A stretch of DNA of 64,000 nucleotides from NCBI RefSeq assembly GCF_947496075.1, contig NZ_CANMBJ010000001.1, positions 682,001-746,000 of the forward strand, in the 5' to 3' direction. The notes beneath the pieces were generated by a model that was given only the letters and a program-made list of their open reading frames with translations, searched no databases and was not told the DNA's origin. Numbering within the stretch: the first letter of the stretch is position 1; every line of letters begins with the position of its first letter. The translations under genes and the position numbers were made by a program. Shown piece after piece: positions 54,645 to 63,882 of this stretch. This DNA is from an uncultured Tateyamaria sp. (GTDB lineage Bacteria; Pseudomonadota; Alphaproteobacteria; Rhodobacterales; Rhodobacteraceae).

Positions 54645-56339
54645 TCAGATCTCATCCCCGAAATGCTTCATCGTCAGCTTGATCGGGTTCGGGGCCGCCT
54701 GCCCCAGACCACAGATGGAGGCATCTGTCATGGCGGTGCAGAGTTCATCGAGCAGACCCTGATCCCATGTGTCGGCCTGCATCAGCTTGACCGCTTTTTC
54801 GCAGCCCACCCGGCAGGGTGTGCATTGGCCGCAGCTTTCATCCTCGAAGAACTTGAGCATGTTGAGGGCTGCGTCACGGGCGCGATCCTGGTCCGACAGG
54901 ATGACAACCGCCGCCGAGCCGATAAAGGTGCCGTGCGGTTGCAGCGTGTCGAAGTCGAGCGGGATGTCGTTCATTGAGGCCGGGAGCAGGCCCGAGGACG
55001 GGCCGCCCGGTTGGTAGGCTTTGAACACGTGGCCGTCGGCCATACCGCCCGCTGCGTCGATGATGTCGGTGATCGTGGAGCCCGCAGGCAGCAGGTACAC
55101 CCCCGGCTGCGCGACACGACCCGAGACGGAGTAGCTGCGCAGGCCGGTGCGCCCGTTCTTTTCGGTGCTGTTCAGCACTTCGGGCCCTTCGCGGCAGATT
55201 CGCGCGATCCAGTGCAAGGTCTCGACGTTGTGCACCAGCGTGGGCTGGTTGAAGATGCCAACTTGCGCCACGTAAGGGGGCCGGTGACGCGGCAGGCCGC
55301 GCTTGCCTTCGATGCTTTCGATCATCGCGGATTCTTCACCGCAGATATAGGCGCCCGCGCCGCGCCGCAGGTCGATATAGCCGGGTTTCGCGATCCCTGC
55401 GTCTTCCAGCGCCTTGATTTCGCGGGCGAGGATGTCGAGCACGGCGGGGTATTCGTCGCGCATGTAGATGAAGCACGTGTCCGCCTCGACCGCCCAGGCG
55501 GCGATCAGCATCCCCTCAAGGAACAGGTGCGGAGTGCGTTCGAGGTAGTAGCGGTCTTTGAACGTGCCTGGCTCGCCCTCATCCCCGTTTACGGCGAGGT
55601 AGCGCGGGCCCGCATTGGCACGCACGAAGCCCCATTTGGTGCCGGACGGGAAGCCAGCACCGCCCAGGCCCCGCAAGCCGCTTTCCTTGATCTTGGCCTG
55701 CACGTCTTCCCAATTGCCGCTGCCGCGCAGTTGCTTGAGGGCCGTGTAGCCCCCTGCGGCGGCGTAGGTGTCCAGCGTTTCGTAGTCCGGGATATGCGCG
55801 TGGGTGTCACCGGCCGCGATGGCCGCCTGCACCTTTTCCGGCGTGGCGTTGTCGATGTGGTTGTGGCCCAGTTCAAGTACCGGCGCCGTGTCGCACCGGC
55901 CCATGCAGGGCGCGCGGAGGACGCGCACTTGGGTCGGGTCAAGGCCATCTTCGAGGGCGGATTTGAGCGCTTGGGCCCCCGCCAACTCGCAGCTGAGCGA
56001 GTCGCAAACGCGGATGGTGAGCGCGGGGGGTGGGACCTCGCCCTCTTTCACCACGTCGAAATGGGCGTAGAACGTGGCGACCTCGTAGACCTCGGCCATG
56101 CTTAGGCGCATTTCCTCGGCCAGCGCACGCAGGTGGGCGGCGGAGAGGTGGCCGTAGGTATCTTGGATCAGGTGTAGGAATTCGATCAGCAGGTCACGAC
56201 GGCGAGGTTGGTCGCCAAGCAGCGCTTGCACCTCTTGCCAGGCCTGATCTTCAAGCGCGCGGCCCTTGGGGCGGACACGCCCCTTGCCCTTGCCCGATTT
56301 CCAGACACCTTTGCCCTTTGCCGACTCGTCCAGCGCCAT
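54645..56339 (-). CDS. NuoE-NuoF fusion, formate-dehydrogenase beta-subunit-like
   Basis: A 564-residue fusion. Residues 30-160 are NuoE-like with the [2Fe-2S] cysteines C112, C117, C145 and C149. The rest is NuoF-like: GLGGAGFPSGTKWGFV (NADH/FMN), CNGDEGEPG-like VNGDEGEPGTFKDR, GAYICGEESAMIESIEGKRG and the [4Fe-4S] motif ESCGQCTPC. This is the layout of tungsten/molybdenum formate dehydrogenase beta subunits (FdwB type), which pass electrons to NAD+. No alpha subunit gene adjoins; downstream is a convergent transglycosylase. AGGAG precedes the ATG at 56339. Confidence 0.87.
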   Translation of the reverse strand: MALDESAKGKGVWKSGKGKGRVRPKGRALEDQAWQEVQALLGDQPRRRDLLIEFLHLIQDTYGHLSAAHLRALAEEMRLSMAEVYEVATFYAHFDVVKEGEVPPPALTIRVCDSLSCELAGAQALKSALEDGLDPTQVRVLRAPCMGRCDTAPVLELGHNHIDNATPEKVQAAIAAGDTHAHIPDYETLDTYAAAGGYTALKQLRGSGNWEDVQAKIKESGLRGLGGAGFPSGTKWGFVRANAGPRYLAVNGDEGEPGTFKDRYYLERTPHLFLEGMLIAAWAVEADTCFIYMRDEYPAVLDILAREIKALEDAGIAKPGYIDLRRGAGAYICGEESAMIESIEGKRGLPRHRPPYVAQVGIFNQPTLVHNVETLHWIARICREGPEVLNSTEKNGRTGLRSYSVSGRVAQPGVYLLPAGSTITDIIDAAGGMADGHVFKAYQPGGPSSGLLPASMNDIPLDFDTLQPHGTFIGSAAVVILSDQDRARDAALNMLKFFEDESCGQCTPCRVGCEKAVKLMQADTWDQGLLDELCTAMTDASICGLGQAAPNPIKLTMKHFGDEI

Positions 56340-56550
56340 CACACGCACTCCTGCCCTGATTTGGCCGAAGAATATCAGCGCAGGCAAAGCGCGATCAGCC
56401 CAAAAGCGACGCCCCGGCACACAAATCACGCGCGTATCGTCACCATGTCGCCGCCAATGGGTCACGCTTTGGCAGCAAATTGAAGCTAAACGCATCCTCT
56501 GTCAGGCTATGATACCGTCCAACCGCGAAAACCGGAGTGATTCTGCATAG

Positions 56551-57582
56551 ATGCCGCCGCTGCTGCCTTTTGTCGTTGCAAGCTTTTTGCCCGGCGCGTG
56601 CCTGGCGCTCGCCTGTTTGTTGGGCGGGCCCTGGCCGATTGCCGCTGTGCTGGTCATCACGGTTGTTGTCTTTTTCCTCGACAAGCTGCCTGTGCGTCCT
56701 GCGCCCTCAGACCAATCCGGCCACCGGCTGTCCGAGGCCCTGGGTGCTGCCCATTTCATCCTGTTGGGCCTGACGGTTTGGGCCATGGGCACGGATCTTG
56801 CGATGCTCGACAAAGGGCTGATCGTCGTGGCCGCCGGGCTGTATTTCGGGCAGGTGTCCAACTCCAATGCGCATGAATTGATCCACCGTGCGGACCGCTG
56901 GGCGTTTCGTCTTGGCGCGGCCTGCTATGCCTCTATCCTCTTTGGCCACCACACCAGCGCACATCGTCTGGTGCACCATGTCCACGCGGCCACGATGGCC
57001 GACCCCGCCACAGCCCGCCTGGGGGAAGGGTTCTGGGCCTATCTTGCGCGTGCTTGGATTGGTGGGTGTCGCGATGGCCTATACGCCGAACGAAGGCGCC
57101 ATGGCGGCGCGCGACTTCCGCGCCCCTACCTTTTTTATGGTTTGGCGTCTGCGCTGAGCGTTGCGGTTGCTTATGCGTTGGCTGGTGGTGCAGGCATCTT
57201 CGGTCTGATCCTTGTCAGCGCGTATGCGCAGGTTCAACTGATGCTGTCGGATTACGTGCAGCATTACGGGCTGATGCGGCGCAGCCTCCCAGACGGCCAG
57301 TTTGAGCCGATGGGTCCGGCCCATTCATGGAACGCACCACACTGGTACTCGGCGGCGATGATGCTCAACGCGCCGCATCACTCGGCCCACCATGCTCGCC
57401 CGGCGACAGCATTTCCACGTCTGGAACTGGACGCAGAGACCATGCCTATGTTGCCCCACTCCCTGCCAGTGATGGCCGTTTTGGCGCTTGTGCCGTCCGT
57501 TTGGCGTCGCATCATGGACAGGCGGGTGGAACGATGGACGGGTGCCGCGGTGCAAGGCAGGATAACGCCAGCATCCGCATGA
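56551..57582 (+). CDS. AlkB-like alkane/fatty-acid hydroxylase (membrane di-iron)
   Basis: A 343-residue membrane protein with the histidine boxes of the fatty-acid desaturase/AlkB family: NAHELIHR, HRLVHHVH and NAPHHSAHH, plus LSDYVQHYGL, an AlkB signature. These histidines hold a di-iron centre that hydroxylates alkyl chains. No rubredoxin gene adjoins. The substrate could be an alkane, a xylene-like compound or a lipid. The start is the first ATG; GGAG is 13 nt away, so a slightly different start is possible. Confidence 0.85.
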   Translation: MPPLLPFVVASFLPGACLALACLLGGPWPIAAVLVITVVVFFLDKLPVRPAPSDQSGHRLSEALGAAHFILLGLTVWAMGTDLAMLDKGLIVVAAGLYFGQVSNSNAHELIHRADRWAFRLGAACYASILFGHHTSAHRLVHHVHAATMADPATARLGEGFWAYLARAWIGGCRDGLYAERRRHGGARLPRPYLFYGLASALSVAVAYALAGGAGIFGLILVSAYAQVQLMLSDYVQHYGLMRRSLPDGQFEPMGPAHSWNAPHWYSAAMMLNAPHHSAHHARPATAFPRLELDAETMPMLPHSLPVMAVLALVPSVWRRIMDRRVERWTGAAVQGRITPASA

Positions 57583-57631
57583 AACGACACGTCCTCTGGC
57601 AGGTTTCACACAGCTCTGCCACACTGTGCGC

Positions 57632-58027
57632 ATGATCGTTCGCCTCTTGCTGATCCCGCTGGCCTTCATAGGCGCCGCCGCCATGGCAGAGCCAATGACG
57701 GCGGCCGAGTTCGAAGCCTATGTGACAGGCAAGACCCTGTATTATGGCCGGTCGGGCGAAGCCTACGGCGCTGAAATCTATCACGAAAACCGACGCGTTA
57801 CATGGTCCTTTCTGGATGGCGAATGCAGGGATGGAACGTGGTACAATGAAGGGCCCCTGATCTGCTTTGTCTACGAAGATCGCCCGGATCCGCAATGCTG
57901 GACGTTTGAGAAGAGAGCCGGCGGATTGATCGCAACCTTCGAGAATGATCCTGCCAGCACCGAGCTGTACGAAGCGCAGGATGTTGGCGAAGAAATGATC
58001 TGCCTTGGCCCAAAGATCGGCGTGTGA
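57632..58027 (+). CDS. Small secreted protein, paralogue of 61132-61530
   Basis: A signal peptide (MIVRLLLIPLAFIGAAAMAEP) and a mature region of about 110 residues with ICFVYEDRPDPQCWTFEK and further cysteines. The paralogue shows VCFDYDDDPPGVQHCWVPF at the matching place. A GTG at 57626 is an alternative start. The function is unknown. A palindromic repeat starts a few bases after the stop. Confidence 0.72.
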   Translation: MIVRLLLIPLAFIGAAAMAEPMTAAEFEAYVTGKTLYYGRSGEAYGAEIYHENRRVTWSFLDGECRDGTWYNEGPLICFVYEDRPDPQCWTFEKRAGGLIATFENDPASTELYEAQDVGEEMICLGPKIGV

Positions 58028-58030
58028 GCC

Positions 58031-58054
58031 GGGCGGACGACACGTCCGCCTTAC
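58031..58054. repeat. GTAAGGCGGACG palindrome, copy 4
   Basis: GGGCGGACGACACGTCCGCCTTAC, arms GGCGGACG/CGTCCGCC. First of three copies within 136 bp. Confidence 0.7.
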
Positions 58055-58085
58055 AGATCCTGCATCACCGCGCCACAGACAGGGT

Positions 58086-58112
58086 GTAAGGCGGAGGTCA
58101 CCTCCGCCTTAT
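58086..58112. repeat. GTAAGGCGGAGG palindrome, copy 5
   Basis: GTAAGGCGGAGG-TCA-CCTCCGCCTTAT, the most complete copy, with both GTAA and TTAT ends. Confidence 0.72.
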
Positions 58113-58143
58113 CCGGCGCGAGCTATGCTATGGAGCTTTGCCC

Positions 58144-58166
58144 GTAAGGCGCATCTTGATGCGCCC
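58144..58166. repeat. GTAAGGCGCATC palindrome, copy 6
   Basis: GTAAGGCGCATC-TT-GATGCGCCC, ending at the first base of the xseA stop codon (58166-58168). Confidence 0.7.
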
Positions 58167-59710
58167 TAGAACAGCGATCCCTGTTCTGGCGGTTTGGATG
58201 CGGCTTTCTGCGCAGCGCTCTTTCCGCCACCCAGTTTCATGCGCCCGTCAGCGAATTCGATCTCAAGGCCACTGGCCTGTTCCGCCGCGGCCCGGCTGGT
58301 CAGGATCTGCCCCTCGCCCCGCACAACGGCATACCCGCGTGCCAGCGTCGCCTTGTAGCTGAGTGTTTCACGCAGCCGATCCATGGCTGCAAGCTTGCGG
58401 TGCAGCCCCTCCAATTGCCTCTGACCAGCGGCTTGCATGCGGGCCGTTGCATCCCGCAGCCGTTCCGACTTACGCGCTGCGTCCTGCCCAATCCGCGTCG
58501 GGGTCAGGCGGGCCGTGCGCGCCTCCAACCGTTCGCGTTTCGCAGCAGCGACACGGGCCAAGGCGGGTTCCAGTCGCACAGACAGGGCATCAAGACGACG
58601 TCTTTCTGCCTCGAGGCTGCGCCGCAGTGTGGCCGGACGCAGGCTGCCCGACACCTCGGACAGACGCACCTTGCGCCGTTGCACACCCGCGATCAGCGCG
58701 GGTCCAAGTTGGCCGCCCGTCACGTCAAGCCGTTGGCGCGGCCCTTCGACCAGCGCATCCGCGCGCGGCAAGGCGCGGGCCAGATCGCGCAACCGCTGTT
58801 GCCGTCGCTGCATCCCGCCACTCACCGCGCCCGTCATCCGTGCGCTTGCCTGTTCAACCCAGGCCAACAATTCGTGGCGTACCGGCACGGCCATTTCGGC
58901 CGCCGCCGTCGGCGTGGGCGCGCGCCGATCCGACACGAAGTCGATCAGCGTGGTGTCGGTTTCGTGCCCCACTGCCGAAATCAGCGGGATGTCCGAGGCG
59001 GCAGCGGCGCGTGCGACCGCTTCTTCGTTGAAGCCCCATAGATCTTCGACCGAGCCACCGCCGCGCGCCACGATCAGCAGATCGGGTCGAGGCATGCTCC
59101 CCCCGGGCGTCAATGCGTTGAAGCCTGCGATTGCGCGCGCAACTTCGGGCGCACAATTGGCGCCTTGAACTGCGACCGGCCAGATCAGCACCTTGCGCGG
59201 GAACCGGTCCCGCAGCCGATGCAGGATGTCGCGGATCACGGCCCCCTGCAGAGACGTCACAACCCCGATCACCTCGGGCAGGTAGGGCAAGGGCCGCTTG
59301 CGGGCGTCGTCAAACAACCCCTCGGCGGCGAGCGCCTTTTTACGTTTTTCCAGGAGCGCCATCAGCGCGCCCTGCCCCGCAATCGCGATGCGTTCGGCAT
59401 TGAGTGAGAATTTGGATTGGAAGCCAGAGGCCGTCATGCGGCCTTCGGCCACGACCTCCATCCCCTCCTCGGGCATGGTGCCCAGACCGCTGACCTGTCC
59501 CTTCCACGTCATGCAGGACAGGACGTTGCGATCATCCTTGAGGTCGAAATAGAGGTGGCCGGAGCGTGCCAGTACAACGCGCCCGACCTCGCCCTTGATC
59601 CGGACCCAGCCCAGTTCGCCCTCGATCAGCTTGCGCACTTTGCCCGCAATCTCGGACACCGAAAACTCGGGTGTGTTCGAACCGGGAACGGGATCGTCAA
59701 GCAGGTCCAT
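58166..59710 (-). CDS. xseA: Exodeoxyribonuclease VII large subunit
   Basis: XseA is the catalytic chain of the single-strand-specific nuclease ExoVII. The 514-residue protein has an N-terminal OB fold ([26 protein letters not shown]...GHLYFDLKD), the catalytic region [45 protein letters not shown] and [28 protein letters not shown], and a long helical C-terminus that binds XseB. The start at 59710 follows AAGGAT. It is divergent from purD. Confidence 0.97.
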   Translation of the reverse strand: MDLLDDPVPGSNTPEFSVSEIAGKVRKLIEGELGWVRIKGEVGRVVLARSGHLYFDLKDDRNVLSCMTWKGQVSGLGTMPEEGMEVVAEGRMTASGFQSKFSLNAERIAIAGQGALMALLEKRKKALAAEGLFDDARKRPLPYLPEVIGVVTSLQGAVIRDILHRLRDRFPRKVLIWPVAVQGANCAPEVARAIAGFNALTPGGSMPRPDLLIVARGGGSVEDLWGFNEEAVARAAAASDIPLISAVGHETDTTLIDFVSDRRAPTPTAAAEMAVPVRHELLAWVEQASARMTGAVSGGMQRRQQRLRDLARALPRADALVEGPRQRLDVTGGQLGPALIAGVQRRKVRLSEVSGSLRPATLRRSLEAERRRLDALSVRLEPALARVAAAKRERLEARTARLTPTRIGQDAARKSERLRDATARMQAAGQRQLEGLHRKLAAMDRLRETLSYKATLARGYAVVRGEGQILTSRAAAEQASGLEIEFADGRMKLGGGKSAAQKAASKPPEQGSLF

Positions 59711-59777
59711 GGGCCATCCTTGTGCTGCGGGTCCGGCCAGCTTAGAACGCGGCCAAGTGAAGGCCAAGGAGCAAGTG

Positions 59778-61043
59778 ATGAACATTCTCATTCTGGGCGG
59801 TGGTGGCCGCGAGCACAGCTTGGCCTGGGCGGTGTTGCAGAACCCCAAATGCGACCGGCTGGTCGTAGCCCCCGGCAATGCGGGGATTGCGGCTATTGCC
59901 GAGTGCGCGAACCTGGACATCAATGATGGCGGCGTTGTCGCGACATTCGTGGAAGAAGAGTGCATCGATTTCGTGATTGTCGGTCCCGAAGCTCCGCTTG
60001 CCGCCGGGGTGGCCGACCGTTTGCGGGATGCAGGCGTGCTGGTTTTTGGCCCGAGCCAGGCTGCGGCGCAACTCGAAGCGTCCAAGGCTTTCACCAAGGC
60101 CATCTGCGATGCCGCCAATGCGCCAACGGCCGCGTATGGTCACTTCACAGACGCGGCTGCAGCCAAAGCGTATGTCACCGAACAGGGCGCCCCGATTGTC
60201 GTCAAGGCAGACGGGCTGGCTGCGGGCAAAGGCGTCATCATCGCCGAAACCGTCGCACAGGCACATGCCGCCATTGATGACATGTTTGGGGGCGCTTTTG
60301 GCGGTGCCGGGGCCGAGGTGGTGATCGAGGAATTCATGCAGGGCGAAGAGGCGTCTTTCTTTGTCTTGTGCGACGGGACCGACGTATTGCCCATCGGCAC
60401 TGCGCAAGACCACAAACGTGTGGGCGAAGGCGACACGGGTCCTAACACCGGCGGTATGGGAGCCTATTCCCCTGCCCCCGTGCTGACCGATGACATTGCC
60501 GAACGCGCCCTTGAGGAGATCATCCGCCCAACTATGGCGGAGATGGCGGCGCGGGGCATGCCGTATCAGGGTGTGCTTTACGCGGGCCTGATGATCGAAA
60601 ACGGCGCGCCGCGCCTTGTTGAATACAACGTGCGTTTTGGGGATCCGGAGTGCCAGGTGTTGATGATGCGCCTGGGCGCGCAGGCGTTGGACTTGATGCA
60701 CGCGGCAGCTGAAGGCCGGTTGAACACCGCACAGGTCAATTGGGCGGAGGATCATGCCATCACAGTCGTGATGGCGGCAGAGGGATACCCCGGAGACTAT
60801 GCAAAGGGGGCTGTGATCAACGGGCTCGACACGCTGCCCGCTACCGGCAGCCAGATGGTGTTTCACGCCGGAACGTCAGCACGGGATGGCAAGATCACCG
60901 CATCTGGTGGGCGCGTTCTGAATGTCACGGCGCGGGGCGCATCCTTGCACGAGGCCGCCGACAGTGCCTATGCGATGATTGATGCCATCGACTTCCCCGG
61001 AGGCTTTTGCCGCCGAGACATTGGTTGGCGGGCGCTCGACTAG
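59778..61043 (+). CDS. purD: Phosphoribosylamine-glycine ligase
   Basis: PurD joins phosphoribosylamine and glycine with ATP, the second step of purine synthesis. The 421-residue protein shows [29 protein letters not shown], the ATP-grasp motifs [16 protein letters not shown] and [31 protein letters not shown] and [14 protein letters not shown] precedes the ATG at 59778. Confidence 0.98.
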   Translation: MNILILGGGGREHSLAWAVLQNPKCDRLVVAPGNAGIAAIAECANLDINDGGVVATFVEEECIDFVIVGPEAPLAAGVADRLRDAGVLVFGPSQAAAQLEASKAFTKAICDAANAPTAAYGHFTDAAAAKAYVTEQGAPIVVKADGLAAGKGVIIAETVAQAHAAIDDMFGGAFGGAGAEVVIEEFMQGEEASFFVLCDGTDVLPIGTAQDHKRVGEGDTGPNTGGMGAYSPAPVLTDDIAERALEEIIRPTMAEMAARGMPYQGVLYAGLMIENGAPRLVEYNVRFGDPECQVLMMRLGAQALDLMHAAAEGRLNTAQVNWAEDHAITVVMAAEGYPGDYAKGAVINGLDTLPATGSQMVFHAGTSARDGKITASGGRVLNVTARGASLHEAADSAYAMIDAIDFPGGFCRRDIGWRALD

Positions 61044-61131
61044 AACAAGCCCCGCCCCTTGCTTCCCTGTTTCAGAAAATCCCCGCCGGAGGCACCGTTC
61101 GGATGCAACCGGGCAGAGGAGCTGCGACAGC

Positions 61132-61530
61132 TTAAGACATTGGCGCTTGCGTACAGGCTACCGGATCGTCGCTGATGTCCACAACCTCCTGCACTTCTCC
61201 CAGATCATCGGTTGAGGCGACAAACAGGCGTGCATCGCGCAGAAACGGGACCCAGCAATGCTGCACACCGGGCGGGTCGTCATCATAATCAAAGCAGACC
61301 TGACCATTGTCCGCCGTCACCATGCCAAAGGCGCAGGTCCCATTTGCGCGCGCCCAGACAGTACGATCGCGGGACAAGAATTGTTCGATCCCAACAGGCT
61401 GACGGTTTGGAAAGGTCGCGAAAGACGCGGTTCGGTTGGCAACAAGGTCCAGGAACTGCTCGGGCGTCAGGCGGTCCTGCGCAGCTGCAGGCGCTGCAGC
61501 AAACAGCAGGGCAACGGCCAGTCGCATCAT
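61132..61530 (-). CDS. Small secreted protein, paralogue of 57632-58027
   Basis: A 132-residue protein with a signal peptide (MMRLAVALLFAAAPAAAQ) and VCFDYDDDPPGVQHCWVPF, matching its paralogue 3.5 kb away. Its ATG overlaps the stop of the FG-GAP-type gene by 4 bp, making it the last gene of the ferredoxin/FG-GAP/small-protein operon. The function is unknown. Confidence 0.75.
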   Translation of the reverse strand: MMRLAVALLFAAAPAAAQDRLTPEQFLDLVANRTASFATFPNRQPVGIEQFLSRDRTVWARANGTCAFGMVTADNGQVCFDYDDDPPGVQHCWVPFLRDARLFVASTDDLGEVQEVVDISDDPVACTQAPMS

Positions 61531-62293
61531 TGGCAATCCATAGCGTGGGCAAAGGCTGGGCGGGTCGTGTCGGTGCCCAGGTACATGCGCTGAAACTGTG
61601 ATCCATCCCAGCGGATGGCCACAAGGTCCGACCAGTTCGCGGTAGCCAGGATCATCTCGGGCACACCCGCGCAGGTGCGGATACCGCCTGCAATGTCCAC
61701 CTCGCCGATCCTGTGGTTGGTGAGGCCCCGCAGGTCTGCGGCGGCGGTCAGCATGCCATCTTCGAAGCGCCAGATGCGCAATGTCTTGGCCAGATGCGGA
61801 CGGTCGATATAAGCGATCTCGGTCACGCCATCGCCATCCAGATCAGCCGCCCCCAGCGGGGCAAGCCAACGGTTGCGGGTTCCGATATGGGGCGTCTCGG
61901 TGATCTTGCCGTGCGCGCCATAAATCGCAAAGGCAGCCCCGGCGGTGACATCGGCTTCGACCACCAGGACCTCGGGTGCGCCATCGCCATCCAGATCGGC
62001 AAGGCGGGGGGCCACGTCTTCGAAGACGTGATCGCGGGGCAGGACAAAGCGGCGTTGCTCTCCGTCCTGCATCTCAAGCTCGAGAGCACCCCATTCGATC
62101 GCATCGCCAAGGATGCCATGGGCATACCTGTCGGTCGGATCGGTGTAACGGGCCGCCACGATAACGTCGGCCAGGGCAGGCGCTGAGGGTGCCACGAGCG
62201 CCAGCGCGGCCAGCAACACGCGCAGCGGTTGCAACGCGCCGCGGGCGGGCGGACGCAAAAGGCGCAACAGCAGACGCGGCGCCCTGATGGGCA

Positions 62294-62294
<1 letters not shown>
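61527..62294 (-). CDS. Secreted FG-GAP/VCBS-repeat-like protein
   Basis: A 255-residue protein with an unusually long, Arg/Leu-rich N-terminus leading into a signal sequence (VLLAALALVAPSAPALA). It contains two calcium-type loops of the FG-GAP kind (ADLDGDGAPEVLVVEAD and AADLDGDGVTEIAYID). Such beta-propeller-like repeats serve in protein binding. It overlaps the ferredoxin stop and the next gene's start by 4 bp each, so the three are tightly coupled. Confidence 0.75.
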
Positions 62295-62740
<446 letters not shown>

Positions 62741-62742
62741 TC

Positions 62743-63171
62743 ATGCAGATCTACCCCTCCTCCCCGTCCGGGCATGCGCCCACATGGCCACGTCCCCCGG
62801 CGTGTCTGCGCGCGGGCGAGCTGGATGCGCCACCGGTGAATGCGCGGGTGGCGGTGGCAGGGCTGGTGATCCTGCGGCAACGCCCTGGTACGGCCAAGGG
62901 CGTGATCTTTCTCACGCTAGAAGATGAGACGGGCGTGGTGAACGTCATCGTTTGGCGTCACGTCTACGAACGCTTTCGCCGTGCCGTGGTGGCCGGGCGC
63001 ATGTTGAAGGTGACGGGCCGGATGCAGCGGGCCCACAACGTCACCCATGTGCTGGCCGAAGAGATCGAGGATATCTCGCCCCTGCTCGACCAGCTTCTGG
63101 CGGAAGGCACCGGGCGGCATATGGGAAGTGAGACACGCACCGACACTTGGGAAAGCCGCAAGGGCGGCTGA
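62743..63171 (+). CDS. Stand-alone C-terminal OB-domain of error-prone DNA polymerase DnaE2
   Basis: A 142-residue protein whose core (ARVAVAGLVILRQRPGTAKG, VIFLTLEDETGVVNVIVW, HVYERFRRAVVAGRMLKVTG, VTHVLAEEIEDISPLL) matches the C-terminal nucleic-acid-binding OB domain of DnaE2 (about the last 100 residues of a protein of some 1000). No polymerase sequence lies upstream, where the ferredoxin gene runs the other way. A LexA box abuts the ATG and there is no Shine-Dalgarno, so a nearly leaderless SOS-induced mRNA is likely. It is either a decayed dnaE2 remnant or a small SOS protein in its own right. Confidence 0.82.
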   Translation: MQIYPSSPSGHAPTWPRPPACLRAGELDAPPVNARVAVAGLVILRQRPGTAKGVIFLTLEDETGVVNVIVWRHVYERFRRAVVAGRMLKVTGRMQRAHNVTHVLAEEIEDISPLLDQLLAEGTGRHMGSETRTDTWESRKGG

Positions 63172-63241
63172 CGCAGCGGGGCTAGGCAGAGGCCGGGCCC
63201 GCAGCTATGTTGCCCTCAAAAGCCCAGCCAGAGGCCCGAGC

Positions 63242-63772
63242 ATGACATTCAGACCCCTCTTCCCGGTTCTTGCCGCCGCATGCATTGTCGCAGCCTGCGC
63301 CGAAGATGGCGCAGTCACATCAACCGCAAATGTCGATCCCATTTCGCTGGCAACCGCCCCGCCCGGGGCGGCACCGGGCACATGTTGGGACAAGACGGTG
63401 AGCCCTGCCGTGGTCGAGACCGTGACACGAAAAATCCAATTGCAACCCGCACAGATCAGCAGCGATGGGCGGGTTCAGTCGCCCCCGATTTACAAAACCG
63501 AGACAAGCCAGCAGGTTGTCCAGCCGCGTCGGGAAACCTGGTACGAAATTCTTTGTGACGCTGATGTCACGCCCGACTTCGTTGCATCGGTCCAGCGCGC
63601 GCTGGAGGCGCGGGGGTTCTACAGCGGACAGATCACGGGCGAAATGGACGCGCGGACCCGGGCCGCAATCGGGCGATACCAAGTCGCAGAGGGCCTGGAC
63701 AGCAAGACCCTTTCCATCGCCGCCGCCCGCAAGCTGGGACTGATCACCGTCGCCAATCCCACCGCAACCTGA
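63242..63772 (+). CDS. Lipoprotein with peptidoglycan-binding domain
   Basis: A 176-residue protein: lipoprotein-type signal (MTFRPLFPVLAAACIVAAC, likely lipidated C19), a linker region with cysteines (TCWDKT, EILCDADV), and a C-terminal PG_binding_1 domain (VQRALEARGFYSGQITGEMD...AIGRYQVAEGL). It is probably anchored to the outer membrane and peptidoglycan. A palindromic repeat follows the stop. Confidence 0.78.
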   Translation: MTFRPLFPVLAAACIVAACAEDGAVTSTANVDPISLATAPPGAAPGTCWDKTVSPAVVETVTRKIQLQPAQISSDGRVQSPPIYKTETSQQVVQPRRETWYEILCDADVTPDFVASVQRALEARGFYSGQITGEMDARTRAAIGRYQVAEGLDSKTLSIAAARKLGLITVANPTAT

Positions 63773-63777
63773 CGGGC

Positions 63778-63803
63778 GGGCCGCACCAGCAGGTGCGCCT
63801 TAC
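63778..63803. repeat. GTAAGGCGCACC palindrome, copy 7
   Basis: GGGCCGCACCAGCAGGTGCGCCTTAC, arms with one extra base; six bases after the lipoprotein stop. Confidence 0.65.
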
Positions 63804-63838
63804 AGGCGGGCACATCGCTGCAAACCCTGAACAAGAAA

Positions 63839-63856
63839 GGCGCCCCGAGGGGCGCC
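63839..63856 (-). terminator. Terminator of the DegP-like gene
   Basis: GGCGCCCC and GGGGCGCC form a compact perfect hairpin. Read on the minus strand it runs into TTTCTTGTT and lies 27 bp after the stop of the gene at the window edge. Confidence 0.75.
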
Positions 63857-63882
63857 GTACCTTTTCATATCGATGACGATAC

